A stretch of 64,000 nt of DNA, from assembly GCA_963971305.1 (NCBI GenBank), contig OZ020307.1, positions 54,123,702 to 54,187,701 of the forward strand. Reading direction: 5' to 3'. This document shows positions 43,959 through 55,179 of the stretch, in pieces; position 1 is the first letter of the stretch; each line of letters starts with the position of its first letter. The notes beneath the pieces are model-generated. The model was not told the origin of the DNA. It saw only the letters and a list, made by a program, of their open reading frames with translations, and made no database searches. This stretch comes from Arcuatula senhousia (taxonomy: Eukaryota; Mollusca; Bivalvia; Mytilida; Mytilidae). The translations under genes and the position numbers were made by a program.

Positions 43959-44895
43959 CAACGTTAAGAACCCTTGGACCGGAAACATCAAACGATCATT
44001 TTTTATTGGTGGCTTAACTAAATTCTTTGGAACTCCATCGGATAAACATCTTGTAGCCACATGCTTTCTGTCAACTCAAATAAGGGCATGGTGGAACTGC
44101 AAATAGGACTAAGCTGCTGAGCTATAATTCTCCATCCATTTTCATATGTTAGTTGCATCTTCCGCGTATTTAGAAATCATTGCCTCGCTTTCGTTTTCCA
44201 AGTACGATATTTGAAATGGTGTTTTATAGAGAACCAAGTGAGTACATCATAGAGAATGGTACTAGTGACTGTACCTAGTAGCAATCAAACATAAAACAAA
44301 GTTCCATTCAGGCAATAAATGTTGTTACACCTGGCATGGGTTTCGTCCATTTGAGACTCGTCAGAGGCTCTCTACTTAAATATTGAAAAGTCAAACACTA
44401 CATGAATATAAATAGCATAGAATAAAAAACGAAAAATATGCCGAACTGGAACCGAACTACTTTATTAAAACTGAGGTCAACCTATGCCTGGGGAAGGGAG
44501 AAGCTCAGAGTTATGACAATAATAAAAATAACACGGATTTTATTTTAGCTTTAATGTGATCTTCAGCACATAAAGGTTTATAACGGAGCAGGCTAACCTA
44601 GGAGACTTAAAACTCCACCAGCAGTGCTAGCCACATGGATGTTAAAAACAAAACAAAAAACAAAGTTCCAGCAAATAAATTTTGCTACGTCTGACGCGCG
44701 TTTCGTCTATTCAAAATCGAAGAATAATAGCAACTTCAAGGCCAACTGGCAGTACCTTTTCGAACCAAGCATTTTTCATATCAAGTCTTGGTGTCAATCA
44801 AGCCACAATCGCATGGAAAATATCATGTTCAGCACGCAAAAGATATTTTAAAGAAACGATATCCTCACATCTCTGTTAATCTAGAAGTTGTTCAT

Positions 44896-44912
44896 ATATA
44901 TATATATATATG
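44896..44912. repeat. (AT)n microsatellite
   Basis: Uninterrupted AT dinucleotides inside element copy 2. A shorter related tract is at 41,380-41,390. Confidence 0.8.
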
Positions 44913-45790
44913 CCGAATAAAGGTAACAACATAACTACAAAACTTGAATGTTCAATCTCATATGGCAAGAAGAATCGCAATGGCCTAGACTTGGTACAAG
45001 AATTTCCAAAGAAATGGTATATTAAACCAGGTTTTAAGGCACCAAACCTCCCTCTTCCATTGCGATCCAAGGAACTAGGTTCTTCTACTTATTTAATCTT
45101 TCACCCAACGCGCTCTTCTTACCTCCAGCTCTGGTTATACAGAAGCAACAACAGCATCATCTGCAAAATGTGTAGCAATATTTCGTAATAACCAACTCCA
45201 TAATTTATTTTTTAATATTATGTGCGTAAATTGGTTAAAGGTGACAGTAAGCGTAGAAATGTGTAGTAAAACGTCATGATCTCTTCCAAAACGCGAGAAA
45301 ACGTTATAAACCCCAGCAAAATGTAACATAAAACGTAATGGATCGTACTAAAACCTATTGAAACCTCGTGAAACGCAACAAATACCTAGGGAAACGTAGT
45401 AAAACCTGCTGGTTGTCATTCGCTACGTTTCACTAGGTTTTCATTACGTTTTTACTAGGTTTTAATACGTTTTAACGTTTTACTACGTTTTAGTACGTAT
45501 ATGCTACGTATATATTTTCAGCCACGTTTGTGTTGTGCAAACGACACAAACGGGACGAGTCACGTTTCTGTCCAGGTAAGTCTACGTATTTAGCCGGTTT
45601 CAACTACGTGTCGATACGTTTCGTTACGTTTATAGCCGTTTCACTACGTTTTAGAAACGTAGTAAAACGGGATGCCTAAACGTGACAGTGTGACTGGGGC
45701 TTTATTGGTGTTAGAATAATTAAAGACCTTGGTGTTCACGAGCACCAAAGTAGAGAAATTTACTGCCAAAGTAAGGCAGTAAAAGTTTGA

Positions 45791-45812
45791 TTCTGACTTG
45801 TACAAGTCAGAA
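45791..45812. repeat. 22-bp perfect palindrome
   Basis: TTCTGACTTG pairs exactly with its mirror (centre at TGTACA); total 22 bp. Half-sites TCTGACTTGTAC recur near 46,025-46,080. The 45,705-46,085 stretch may therefore be a small degenerate inverted-repeat element. Confidence 0.7.
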
Positions 45813-46085
45813 TGATGTTAAGATAAAAAAATTAAATTGCAGACCCATGACTATTTTGTAAGATTTATAAATATCTCTTAGTACATGATTATAGAAAAGT
45901 AATTTAATCAAACAGAATATCTCTAGATAAGAGACTTTGATAAAAAGACATTCTAGTACAATCTACTTGTAGAGGTCAGATTGAAAATTCTACATAAGGA
46001 GAAGATAACTCTAGTTTGTTTAATCTGACTTGTACATGTATAAGTAAGATTGGATCTGACAAATCTGACTTGTACAAGATGGTCC

Positions 46086-47600
46086 CCGGCTGGCTGATAT
46101 CGTTAATCATTGAGTTGCTCCACAAATTCTTCATGGTACTTAAATGAAATTTGAGATGAAGAATAATTTAAAGCTATAAATGATTCATGCAGATTTCAAA
46201 ATTGTTAAACCCGTAAGGTTCCTCTTACCCATAACAACTTTAAAGGTTGATATACGTGACTTTAGGGGACGTGAGTTGTGTTTCCACTTTGACATATTTT
46301 AGTTGTATATTTCTAAGCTCTCGATATCTATCAAGTATTTTGCATTTTACATTTGATTTATGAAGTGCATCTGATGCGCCTTGATTGGGCAAAACACACG
46401 ACAGACGTTGAAAAATAATGTCTGGAACTTTGTTGTATGTTTTGCTTCTGTAACCTACCAAACGACCTTGACCTCAACTGTCCATTTTATGTCAAGTATT
46501 ATGTCAACATTTGCAGACCAGACCTGAAATGAATTCTGTGTTGGCACCGAAAGATGTGACGTACTATTATTGGTCACACCTGTTTCCGTAACACATTTGG
46601 CAGCTACTATTCTTAAAAGCTTTTTTAAGTTTGGTATGAAGATTCAAGTAGGGTCTAATGCAGTAAAGTGTGTTTTCAGGTATGTCAGGTATCTACTCCT
46701 TGATTGATGAGCCGACTATTTTTTTGCGCTCTAAAGGAGCCAACGGAAATCTGTTTTTGCTAGATGTGAAATGGAAATTTCCTTTTTGGATGCTAAACAA
46801 TATAAATGACTCCACAATCAGAAACTAGATGATCTACTGAAAAAAAGGTCACTATAGTACAACTCATAAAAAAAAGCTGTGTACTAAAGTTGAAGTCTAT
46901 CTTTCTTATAAGAAATAACAATTTTGTCATGAAAGTGTGAACAGACGCACTGACAGAAAGATAAACTACTTTTTATATTATATACATATATGTATGTAAA
47001 CAAGGAAATGCCAAAATTGGCTTATCGTTGAAAAATAATCCAGAGAGAAAATAACGATTTTATATCATGCTTTGAGCATGCTGTTTGCGATTCAACTGTT
47101 TCACATAATTCAGTGAGCACTTTAAGACTTTTTGTCAATCTTTTTGGAAATTTTGAAACAAGGTATCTATATGTTCAGTTACTTTTAGGGGGTATTTTTG
47201 TAATAAAGTGCTTGTGATGCTCAAGGACCAGCAATGAAAATTTGTCTAACAAGTACACAACAACCAACATGAAGCCAAATCAGACATGAACAAATGGTTA
47301 AACGCCTTACGTTTATGTTTTTTTTTCTGATAACTTTATTTTTTTTTCTTTTGTACACGGAAGATTGTCGAAGTTTCGTAGACCAAAATATTCTTTTTTT
47401 ACAGTGCCCCGCTCATGTATATAAAATTTAGTTTTATTTGAGTTGTTCTTTGTGCATGTTGTAGTTAAATTTATCAAATAAGTTTGCTTGAAACAAGACT
47501 GAAAAAAGCTTCCTTCTTCTTTGGCTTGTTTTATGTTAAAGTCGTTATTGAAGAAATAAAAACATTCATAATGGCTTTAAGATAACAACATTGATGTCAA
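46086..47600. other. spacer downstream of C1q-B
   Basis: AT-rich, non-coding as far as I can see. 46,360-46,450 on the minus strand carries another copy of the GTCTGTCGTGTGTTTTGCCC-type repeat related to the element at 43-45.7 kb. Confidence 0.45.
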
Positions 47601-47609
47601 CTTCACCAT

Positions 47610-47989
47610 TTAATACATTTTAATAGCTGTCAAACATGATTCACCACTATCTGCGAATTGCGTTTTAAATGCTTTGACTGAAATCCTGTCGTTAACATTA
47701 AGTTTGATAGCATAAATATCTGACCGGCTTTCATAACTGTTGTCAAAGAAGGGACCTTTCTCGAAGACTTTGTTGTCGTTTTTGTAAACGGCGAAACCAT
47801 TAAAATATTGTAGTGTTTTCCCGGTACATGTAAACGACACCATGTACAGTCCTGCTGAGGGACATCTAAATTCTCCGACTTTTAGAGCATCGGTGTCTAT
47901 CGGCCCGATCTTTGATTTAATTGTTGTAAAAGGGACTTTTGCTATCGAATTCACAGAATAACCAGCGGGTAAACAGGCTGTAACAGCAA
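47610..47989 (-). CDS. C1q-B, C1q-domain exon
   Basis: Single exon with a complete C1q domain. The acceptor CTTTCAG precedes 47,989; two leading bases complete a phase-1 codon and TAA is at 47,612-47,610. It starts VAVTACLPAGYSVNSIAKV, the same opening as C1q-A, then PFTTIKSKIGPIDTDALK, FRCPSAGLYMVSFTC, VYKNDNKVF, IYAIKLNVNDRISV and SCLTAIKMY. Joined with 50,244-50,258 and 59,445-59,553 it gives 504 nt, a 167-aa secreted precursor. There is no collagen stretch. Compared with C1q-A it is clearly diverged within the domain but shares all exon borders, so it is an older duplicate. Likely role: humoral pattern recognition; ligand unknown. Confidence 0.93.
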
Positions 47990-48049
47990 CTGAAAGGTAA
48001 AAATAATGATGAACAAGAGACGCTAAGAAGCCTAAATCGATCTATCTTC

Positions 48050-49160
48050 TGGCCCAAGGGGGCACAAAGGGCTCTTCTATATGATATTATCTGATAGTTG
48101 TTTTTCAGTGTAGCTTTTAAAGGCCAAAGGTTTCAGCAATAAACAGTTTTCTTCCTTATCTGCAATATGTTTTTATATTGCAAAACATTGTTTTTGATCT
48201 TTTTAAGAGCTATAACGCCAATAAGGGGCTATCTGACAACTTTAACTCTAGGAGGACTTTTGTAGAGCTCAATGAGCTAAAGGTTTGAGAAGGCAACAGC
48301 GTTCTCTTTATTCATTAGTTTGCGTCTTATAGGACAAAGCATGAAAACTAGAAAAAAAAACTGTGAGCAGCAGATCACAAATAAATACCCCCGCCCACCG
48401 AAAAAACTAATCGGATAAAATCTTAAAATAGGTAGCACACATCTTCATTATGTCACAAAGATTAATTGCGTGAAAGTTTCATGAAAATCCATCAGTTTAG
48501 GAGGAGTTGCGGATAAGAGATGGGTAGCCCATTGTTGTCGAATGGCTAAGTCCATGTTTTGCTATGGGAAACCCCAAAAATCATTTTGATCATTTTTTTT
48601 AAAGTAGGTGCACATCTACATTATGTGACAAAGAGTGTGTGAAAATTTTATGAAAATCCATCAAGGAGTTTAGGAGGAGTTGCGGATAAGAGATGGGTGG
48701 ACGGACACCTCTATCACTATATACCCCACACTTTTCAAGCGAGGGCATAATAAAACGCCATTTCTGACCTGTTTATGGCCATGACCCCTAATAGAGGTCG
48801 TCTGAAATCTTTGACACAATGAAATATTATGTAGAATTATAGCTGAGTCAGCTAAAGATTTCGGCAAGCAGTATCTTTTCTCTGAAATTATTAGCTTTTA
48901 TTTTATAGGTAAAACCCATAAAAACCGCAATTTTTGACATATTAAAAAGGCTTATTTAAAGCTTTATGAGAGAAAGGTTTAATTATCATTTAGTTTTGAT
49001 TCTATAGGGCAAAAACTTAAAAACAAACGTTATTTTTCACCTTTAAAGGACTAAAACCCTGACAACTTCGAACTTTAACGTCATATCCTATAAAGACTTT
49101 ATTAGATCTTAGTGATCTAAAGGTTTATTTATTTCATGCAATAAAAAAAATCTTTTTGTG
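48050..49160. repeat. interspersed tandem-type repeats in C1q-B intron 3
   Basis: Phrases 'aaagacttt..agagct..atgagctaaaggttt' and 'tataggacaaa' recur at ~150-bp spacing. Two copies of TTTAGGAGGAGTTGCGGATA lie at about 48,497 and 48,668. ATGGGTGGACGGACACC at 48,697 is the diagnostic edge phrase of the same mollusc repeat class as at 26,030 and 63,055. Non-coding. Confidence 0.6.
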
Positions 49161-50243
49161 GACCGCCAAGTAGTTCAACACATTGGCAAAAATTTTTGTC
49201 TCTAAAAAATTAACTGCTCCCTTGTTCCCCATCCCACCCAATATTTCTCATTATCATCTCATCTTCATTTTACCATTCTTTTCATATTGTAAGGGGATGA
49301 AACACCGACAAAATCACTCTTAAGACAAGCTAAAGACAATAGAAACGGTCCAAACTTGAAACGATGTCTTGGTGGACGGAAGATCATATGTGCTGTTATA
49401 AATACCATGCACTCAACTACGAAATGCAAACTTAGAAAAAGCTTTCTCACAATGGTTACAATGTTGTTTCAGTCTTCCTCAATCAGTAAGACCGACCTCA
49501 TCATATAAGGGCTATGTTCATTAAAATCTTTATCAAGGCTAAGATTTTTCGGAAACTCACATTGTATTGTTTGGTGCATAGTTGTTTTAAATATAATTGA
49601 AATAGAAAATATTGAGATGTGGAATAAGTGTACTCAACACAATCTGCATAAATGAACAGCAACTTAAGAAAAATTCACAATGGAAATTGCCTTTATTTTC
49701 GTTTGTTTACGTTATTACATTCATATGAAGCTTGAATTTTATTTAACCTTGCGAATCTTACCAGGCTTGCAATTAACGTATTATATCCCCCCAAAAAAAC
49801 CCAAAGAATTAATAATGATAAAGATGATAGTTGGTCAATTTATGGGATTTGGTGCAAGATATTTGGCATTTTCACGATTTTATCATCAAAATGAAGATAT
49901 TAGTTTTGCCCAGTGACCTCCTATTTTCTATTAATAAAAATGCTTATTTGGGTCATAAGGAGTTAATTTACAAAGTTTTTTTTTTTAATTTCTTGTTATT
50001 TTTCATATGATATATAACAAGTCAAATGCAAAACCTATGGGAATTCAGAGCAAACCTTTTCCCGTCAAAATTTGGACGCTTATTATCTTCTAAACGAGTT
50101 CGGTAACCTATGATTTTTTTGTTTATTTTGAACCTTTATATTTGCCTTATTCATCTTCATATAACACTTTAGAAATATAGATCACTGTTATTTCAAAACT
50201 GACCTGCAAACATCCTTTGTGTGTATATAAACTAATGTTTTAC
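49161..50243. other. intron 3 of C1q-B, no gene
   Basis: AT-rich. Open frames at 49,265-49,450 and 49,680-49,916 have no recognisable domain and low-complexity composition; not accepted as genes. Confidence 0.45.
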
Positions 50244-50258
50244 CTTGCTCCTGCTTAG
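50244..50258 (-). CDS. C1q-B micro-exon (15 nt)
   Basis: On the minus strand, ATCTTTTCAG precedes CTAAGCAGGAGCAAG, followed by the donor GTAAAACA. With the A carried over from the signal exon it encodes TKQEQ and leaves phase 1. It has the same size as in C1q-A (15 nt) and the same final GAGCAAG|GTAAAA. Confidence 0.78.
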
Positions 50259-50884
50259 CTGAAAAGATATGAAGTTGAACTTTAGAATTCAATCAAACAA
50301 AGCAACAATTACTTTCAAGTTGTTGAAATGCCAATTTTAACATTTTTTTTTCTATTTTTTACCTAAAGAATGAAAACTATTGCAGTGTTGCAATAATAAA
50401 TACTCTGAACAATTATTTATGGTTAAAATTGTACAAAGACTTACTTGTCCTATTATGATATGCTTTATTATAATACAAAATCATTCATATATTTAAAAAC
50501 TTGATCATAAAATGATATTTCATTCACAATTGAAATAATATGTTCGGGGATATCTGTCAGTTATTTTAATTTTTGCTGTATTCTAAGCTTACTTATTTGT
50601 ATAAAACAAGTCATCAACGTGTAGCTCGTCTTCGAGAAAATGATGCAATTGCGTCTAGATGCAAAAATTTCATATTTATAGAGTTGATGCAACTAAAACC
50701 ACTCCCTTCAAGACTCTTTTTTAGCAATTTTCTTGTTTTAAGAAATTCAAGATGGCCGACATATTCACTTCTTTTTAGTTGATATTCAACAGATTATTTA
50801 AAGATATTTTTATCTGGATCTACACTTTTTCAAACTTTTAGATACCTAAAATGATTGTAACTTTACTAAACAGCTTCTTTAAAT

Positions 50885-51080
50885 ATGATACAAATATTGT
50901 CAAGAGCTAATTTTAGCACTTTCCAAAAACTGGCAAAAGATCACTTTTTGAATACATTAATCATTAGAACAACAATGATATACCACTGACCAATTGTCGA
51001 TTTGGTGACTCTCCATCTTATATAGCCTCAGGAACTTGACATAAAGGACATGATATATTCTTGAATGTCTGCTTCATATT
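50885..51080 (+). repeat. 196-bp direct repeat, left copy
   Basis: Near-identical to 52,078-52,273 (a handful of differences). It contains a Penelope-like P1 fragment (GACCAATTGTCGATTTGGTGAC..CTCAGGAACTTGACATAAAG) preceded by unrelated AT-rich sequence. The copies flank the foldback element directly. Confidence 0.9.
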
Positions 51081-51186
51081 AATAAAGTACATTTGCATAC
51101 CACATTGAAAGCATGTCAGTGCCCTCGAACATGGACACAAATGGCAGAAATCCATCTACCAACACGCATAATAATGTCTCAAGACT

Positions 51187-51399
51187 TTACACCGTTATTG
51201 ACATTAAATAGTTTGCCTTTTTATTAAACTTTTCTTGGTGTTTCGCTGTTTTAAGCAAATCTCCCAAAGATGAAAAATCAATTGATCGATCAACATCAGT
51301 GGTATTTGCAGGGTCCAGCTCTTCAGAAGTCCAACCCAATTTATTAGTTCTCATTGTGCATTTTAAAACTTTTGCACTCTTTTCATATCTTGTAGGCAT
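51187..51399 (-). CDS. 70-aa ORF in left arm of foldback element
   Basis: ATG to TAA, 213 nt. It opens MPTRYEKSAKVLKCTMRTNK and has a middle with DVDRSIDFSSLGDLLKTAKH. It is basic at the start and mixed later; no signal peptide or membrane segment. The same ORF, differing at Ser10 versus Arg10, lies in the other arm. Arm identity alone explains the duplication, so coding is not proven. I know no matching family. It might be the start of a transposase or a captured gene exon. Confidence 0.4.
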   Translation of the reverse strand: MPTRYEKSAKVLKCTMRTNKLGWTSEELDPANTTDVDRSIDFSSLGDLLKTAKHQEKFNKKANYLMSITV

Positions 51400-51757
51400 G
51401 TGTTATCTGAGCCGACACAAGGCCGACTAATTTTTTAAAAATATTTTCTGCAGATCATTTGTTGCTGTAAAGGTTATACGAGGTCACTAGCCTGTGTGAC
51501 CTACCTTCTTATCTAAAAATATCATAACATGTAGTGGAATCTTTATTTAATTAATCAATAACATTCTTTTCCATGTTATCGATTTATGCTTCTTCTTTGC
51601 TTTGTAGACATGCTTTTAGTTTTCCACTTTTATCATGTTTTATTGCTTAATAATAATTTGTGCAATTCAGATTATTTATCTGCAGATTTAATATATTCTT
51701 TAAAATATATATTTTTTTTAAAAATCAGTCGGCCTTGTGTCGGCTCAGAGAAAACAC

Positions 51758-52077
51758 ATGCCTACAAGATATGAAAAGAGAGCAAAAGTTTTAAAATGCA
51801 CAATGAGAACTAATAAATTGGGCTGGACTTCTGAAGAGCTGGACCCTGCAAATACCACTGATGTTGATCGATCAATTGATTTTTCATCTTTGGGAGATTT
51901 GCTTAAAACAGCGAAACACCAAGAAAAGTTTAATAAAAAGGCAAACTATTTAATGTCAATAACGGTGTAAAGTCTTGAGACATTATTATGCGTGTTGGTA
52001 GATGGATTTCTGCCATTTTTGTCCATGTTCGAGGGCACTGACATGCTTTCAATATGGTATGCAAATGTACTTTATTA
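51758..52077 (+). other. 70-aa ORF (51,758-51,970) and right arm remainder
   Basis: ATG at 51,758 and TAA at 51,968-51,970. This is the counterpart of the left-arm ORF with Arg at residue 10. A GTG-started upstream extension exists but has no support. The rest of the interval completes the inverted arm. Confidence 0.4.
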
Positions 52078-52273
52078 ATGATACAAATATTGTCAAGAGC
52101 TAATTTTAGCACTTTCCAAAAACTGGCAAAAGATCACCTTTTGAATACATTAATCATTAGAACAACAATTATATACCACTGACCAATTGTCGATTTGGTG
52201 ACTCTCCATCTTATATAGCCTCAGGAACTTGACATAAAGGACAAGATGTATTCTTGAATGTCTGCTTCATATT
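52078..52273 (+). repeat. 196-bp direct repeat, right copy
   Basis: Copy of 50,885-51,080. It is continuous with the P1 fragment that follows, so this copy is probably in the original context and the left one is the duplicate. Confidence 0.9.
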
Positions 52274-52540
52274 TTTTTTTATCTTTAAATAGTTCTAAAG
52301 AAAAGCTTTTATCAAAATTCTTTGACAAACGTGATGACTTCAACTTTCTTATCTTCAACTTTCCCTTCTTGTGTACCAACAATACGCCCACCCCAGCTTA
52401 ACGTATCTCAATAAATTTGTAAGTTTTGAGCTTGAAGGACTTGCATCGATTTCCTTTATGAAGCATCAAGTATGACGAAAAATTGCTCACACAGGGTAAT
52501 GTTGTTCCTTGGTTGCCGTCTTTAATGAAGAATTTTTTCT
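52178..52540 (+). mobile_element. Penelope-like P1 fragment
   Basis: Starts inside the right direct repeat and continues with TTTGACAAACGTGATGACTT, ATCTTCAACTTTCCCTTC and CCCACCCCAGCTTAACGTATC, in P1 order. Frames are broken. Confidence 0.72.
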
Positions 52541-52689
52541 CTTCCTTGCCCCTAGCTACCTTACTTTTGTGAGTGGAAGATAATGCCGAATGCTTCTGTT
52601 TTTCTTGCAACTGCAATGTTAGACCTCACCGGTGCCACTTTGTGGCATTGCACAATAACTAGAGTCTAGTACTTATAGCTTAACTGTAG

Positions 52690-53617
52690 AGAATTTCGGA
52701 AGAGTGAAAAAAAGGCATTTTGTAAGCCTACCGGTGTGTGGAAATGCTCTAGCACTCATTATACTTGCCTCAGCATGGCATGAGTGTCAACAGTTCAGGA
52801 CGAAAACTCATCTTAGAGAAGGATACCCCAAAATCAAGACAGATCCAGCTATGGACAAATTGTGGGCTTTCCACCCCGCCCCCTCGGCGGATGTTAGAAC
52901 AAATAGCTACAACTGCAAAGGGCGTATGAGAGTGACCACAAGAATTCCATCAGCCAGTAGCCTGAGAGGGGAAGGCTCTCTTGGTAGGCCAATCCCCTGC
53001 TCAGAGATCAATTTCCAATTAAAGAAACACTGAATGATACACCAAGGTAATTTAAACCAGTGAGCGTTTAAGCAGGGGGGAATGATATCTGGTGGCCAAA
53101 GCCAAAGCAAACTTTTTAGTGTTGAGTATGTCACCAAAGTGGCATGCTAGAATGTCCACACGATTAATATTACTGGAAAGTCCCGAATCATCGCAAATGA
53201 AATGATGACATATGGAATATACTGGAAATATCATATTATTAAGTAAAATGTAAAATTACAGGACTAATGTGCTTGACATTTTGTGACAACATATTATTAT
53301 TAGGACCATGGATGATATTGTCATACATTCGGAAGGAGTCGCCATCATGCTGTCACGAGAAGCACAGGAAACACTCATTGGCTTGGAACCAGTTAGTTTC
53401 TGTAAAATTCAAAACAGCAAACAAACGATAACCCTTTAAATAACCAGTATCTAATGCTTTGCACCAACGAATGATGCTGAGGAAGAAACAAAGGAACAGT
53501 ACAACAAGGTTCTAGAGGAAAACATCTGAAAATGCAATAGAAATGATATAACCATCTTAACTGGAAATATGAATGGAAAAGTAGGAATAGTATTGGGTTT
53601 GACTAGACTAGAGGAAT
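52690..53617 (+). mobile_element. LINE 5' region with endonuclease remnants
   Basis: The GC-richer leader (52,850-53,030) and the endonuclease-like phrases SEGVAIMLSREAQETLIG (about 53,316-53,370) and NDITILTGNMNGKVG (about 53,540-53,590; normally GDFNAKVG) belong to a non-LTR retrotransposon. Further pieces lie at 54,060-54,420, 55,180-55,637 and 56,316-57,110. All frames are broken. The exact clade is uncertain. Confidence 0.7.
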
Positions 53618-54029
53618 AGTTAGTTAGTTAGTTAGTTGTTGCTTTACTCCCAAGAAGCACGATTTCGGCTATATCCGGGAGATGAACATGAAAGTGGTGA
53701 AACAATGAACATGAAATGATGATGAAGTGGAGGAAATGGGGACACAAGGCCAATCGGGTAGGAGAGTTTCGACTGCCACTGGAAAAAGGAGTGATGGGTA
53801 GGGGCGGGAAATTTAGCCTCCTGCATGGGGATCCTACGGGTCCTACTCTTACCGAGACCTGCAGCAGGGTTCTTTAACGTTCAAGGAACGTGACATTTTT
53901 CCCCAACACGGTGCACCACTATGGTTTGCGGTCAGGTTTTCCGCATTATCGCCTGACGACCCCGCATCTCTCGATGTCAGGGCTGCCCCATTCAACCACC
54001 TGGGGCACACATCCCAGTCGCTTTGTGCA
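53618..54029 (-). mobile_element. SINE-like retroposon S3, copy 3 (5'-truncated)
   Basis: A TTAG-type tail at the left (from about 53,619), then the same body as copies at 28,631 and 35,300, cut at CAGTCGCTTTGTG. It inserted in the endonuclease part of the LINE. No clear duplication was found around it. Confidence 0.82.
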
Positions 54030-54059
54030 ACACATAATTTGTGTATATGAGAAACTACC

Positions 54060-54425
54060 TTCCCACAATATTCATGCCATCTGCCTACACGACTATTTCC
54101 TGAAATAAATGCAGAAAAACAACTCTGTATCTCTAGGAAATTTCGAGGAAGCTTGCATGATGTGAGAGTAAAACGAGGTGCCCATGACCATCTCTTTATT
54201 GCAAACATCAAACTTAAACTTAAAAAGCACCAAAAAGGTCCATCAGTTATTAAACGCTTTGATGGAAAAAAAAAGTTCAAGGATTCAGAACAAACTAAAA
54301 GAATTTAAACTGATCTGAGAAACTGCTTTTAAATTAATGCACTTCAAAACATCGATGAAACCATCAACTCTATAGCAAACTATTGGCGGCAAGTAAAGAC
54401 AGTTCTAACATCTACCAATGAAACA
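54060..54425 (+). pseudogene. LINE endonuclease C-terminal remnant
   Basis: SLHDVRVKRGAHDHLFIANI (about 54,150-54,212) fits the RxxRGADxxSDHxLL end of LINE endonucleases, though the catalytic SDH is eroded to AHDH. KRFDGKKKF and INSIANYWRQVK follow in the order expected for the endonuclease-RT linker. Confidence 0.68.
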
Positions 54426-54480
54426 GCTGTTGAATTTAAAACACAAAAAGCACAAGAAAAGTATTTAACATAAAATACAC

Positions 54481-54868
54481 ATATACAAATACCAAAACAT
54501 GTATATATACGGATATTTTGGCTATGCTATATATCCAAATTTCAAGGAAAAAAAAACTCTCATCAGTTGCTTTTGAATCAAAATGATAGAAGTTAAAAAA
54601 CAAAACAAAAGTATTGAATGAAAAGTACTCGAAAGGTTCGAACAGGGAAGCCAAATCAAGCAACAAAGATATCGACCATATGCAGTGCATGGATCGAAAC
54701 GAATTGTTTTAAACAATTTTGAATTTCATTACAGAAATTAAAAACAATATTAAAAAGATCATTGGTAAACTCTTGTCCGACGAACAGGCATGTGATTACT
54801 CTAGGGGATCTCCGGTCAACCAGCAGCGGTTATCGGCCAGTGGTTTCAAAATACAAATAATAAAAGGT
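54481..54868 (+). repeat. interspersed repeat family R1
   Basis: Long copy: ACAAATACCAAAACATGT, TATGCTATATATCCAAAT, ACTCTCATCAGTTGC, GGTTCGAACAGGGAAG, AACCAGCAGCGGTTATCGGC, ending TTTCAAAATACAAATAAT. Non-coding. Confidence 0.7.
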
Positions 54869-54904
54869 TATATAAACGATTTATACGGTAATGCTGTATA
54901 ACGA

Positions 54905-55170
54905 TATTATGAATTTAATGTTTGTCTTACTTGCCGGATTTGACAAACTGAATTTATTAGCAGTGCGACGGGTGTGCTAACAGGAATAAAACAACCAGAA
55001 ACCGCTTTCTCTTCCAGAGCACCTGGGTTCACACTTGTTACGACTTAAGTTCGTGTTGTTGATATCTGTTTCTGTTGAGTTTATTTTGTGTGGTGTTAAC
55101 TGGTTTTGTTGTTTCATCTTTAACACTAGAATGTCCCTATGGTGCCTACATGTATTTGTTTCTGTCAAGG
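54905..55170 (+). mobile_element. Penelope-like P1 3' end
   Basis: TTGCCGGATTTGACAAACTG, GCGACGGGTGTGCTA, CTTCCAGAGCACCTGGGTTC and GGTGCCTACATGTATTTG follow the P1 tail. It inserted between LINE pieces. Confidence 0.75.
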
Positions 55171-55179
55171 AAAAGAGGG

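Larger units (their letters stand above)
43049..45701 (+). mobile_element. TACGTTTTA-rich TIR element, copy 2 (complete, 2.65 kb)
   Basis: The left end AGCCCCAGTCACACTGTCAC and the right end GTGACAGTGTGACTGGGGCT are inverted copies. Similarity continues for roughly 50 bp into the CCCGTTTTACTACG region. TTA flanks at 43,046-43,048 and 45,702-45,704 fit a 3-bp target duplication as in PIF/Harbinger elements. Outer arms are packed with TACGTTTTA-type motifs. The middle contains tandem copies of a widespread mussel-type repeat (GACGCGCGTTTCGTCTA). No transposase ORF, so it is non-autonomous. Confidence 0.78.
51081..52077. mobile_element. ~1.0-kb foldback element with ~370-bp inverted arms
   Basis: The left arm (51,081 to about 51,448) and right arm (about 51,705 to 52,077) are near-perfect reverse complements. 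Outer ends are AATAAAGTACATTTGCATAC, and the inner ends carry CAGTCGGCC/GGCCGACTA. The spacer (about 255 bp) is AT-rich. The two arms code the same 70-aa frame in opposite directions. Flanking 196-bp direct repeats are far longer than any standard target-site duplication. The class is not recognised. It lies in intron 2 of C1q-B. Confidence 0.85.
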
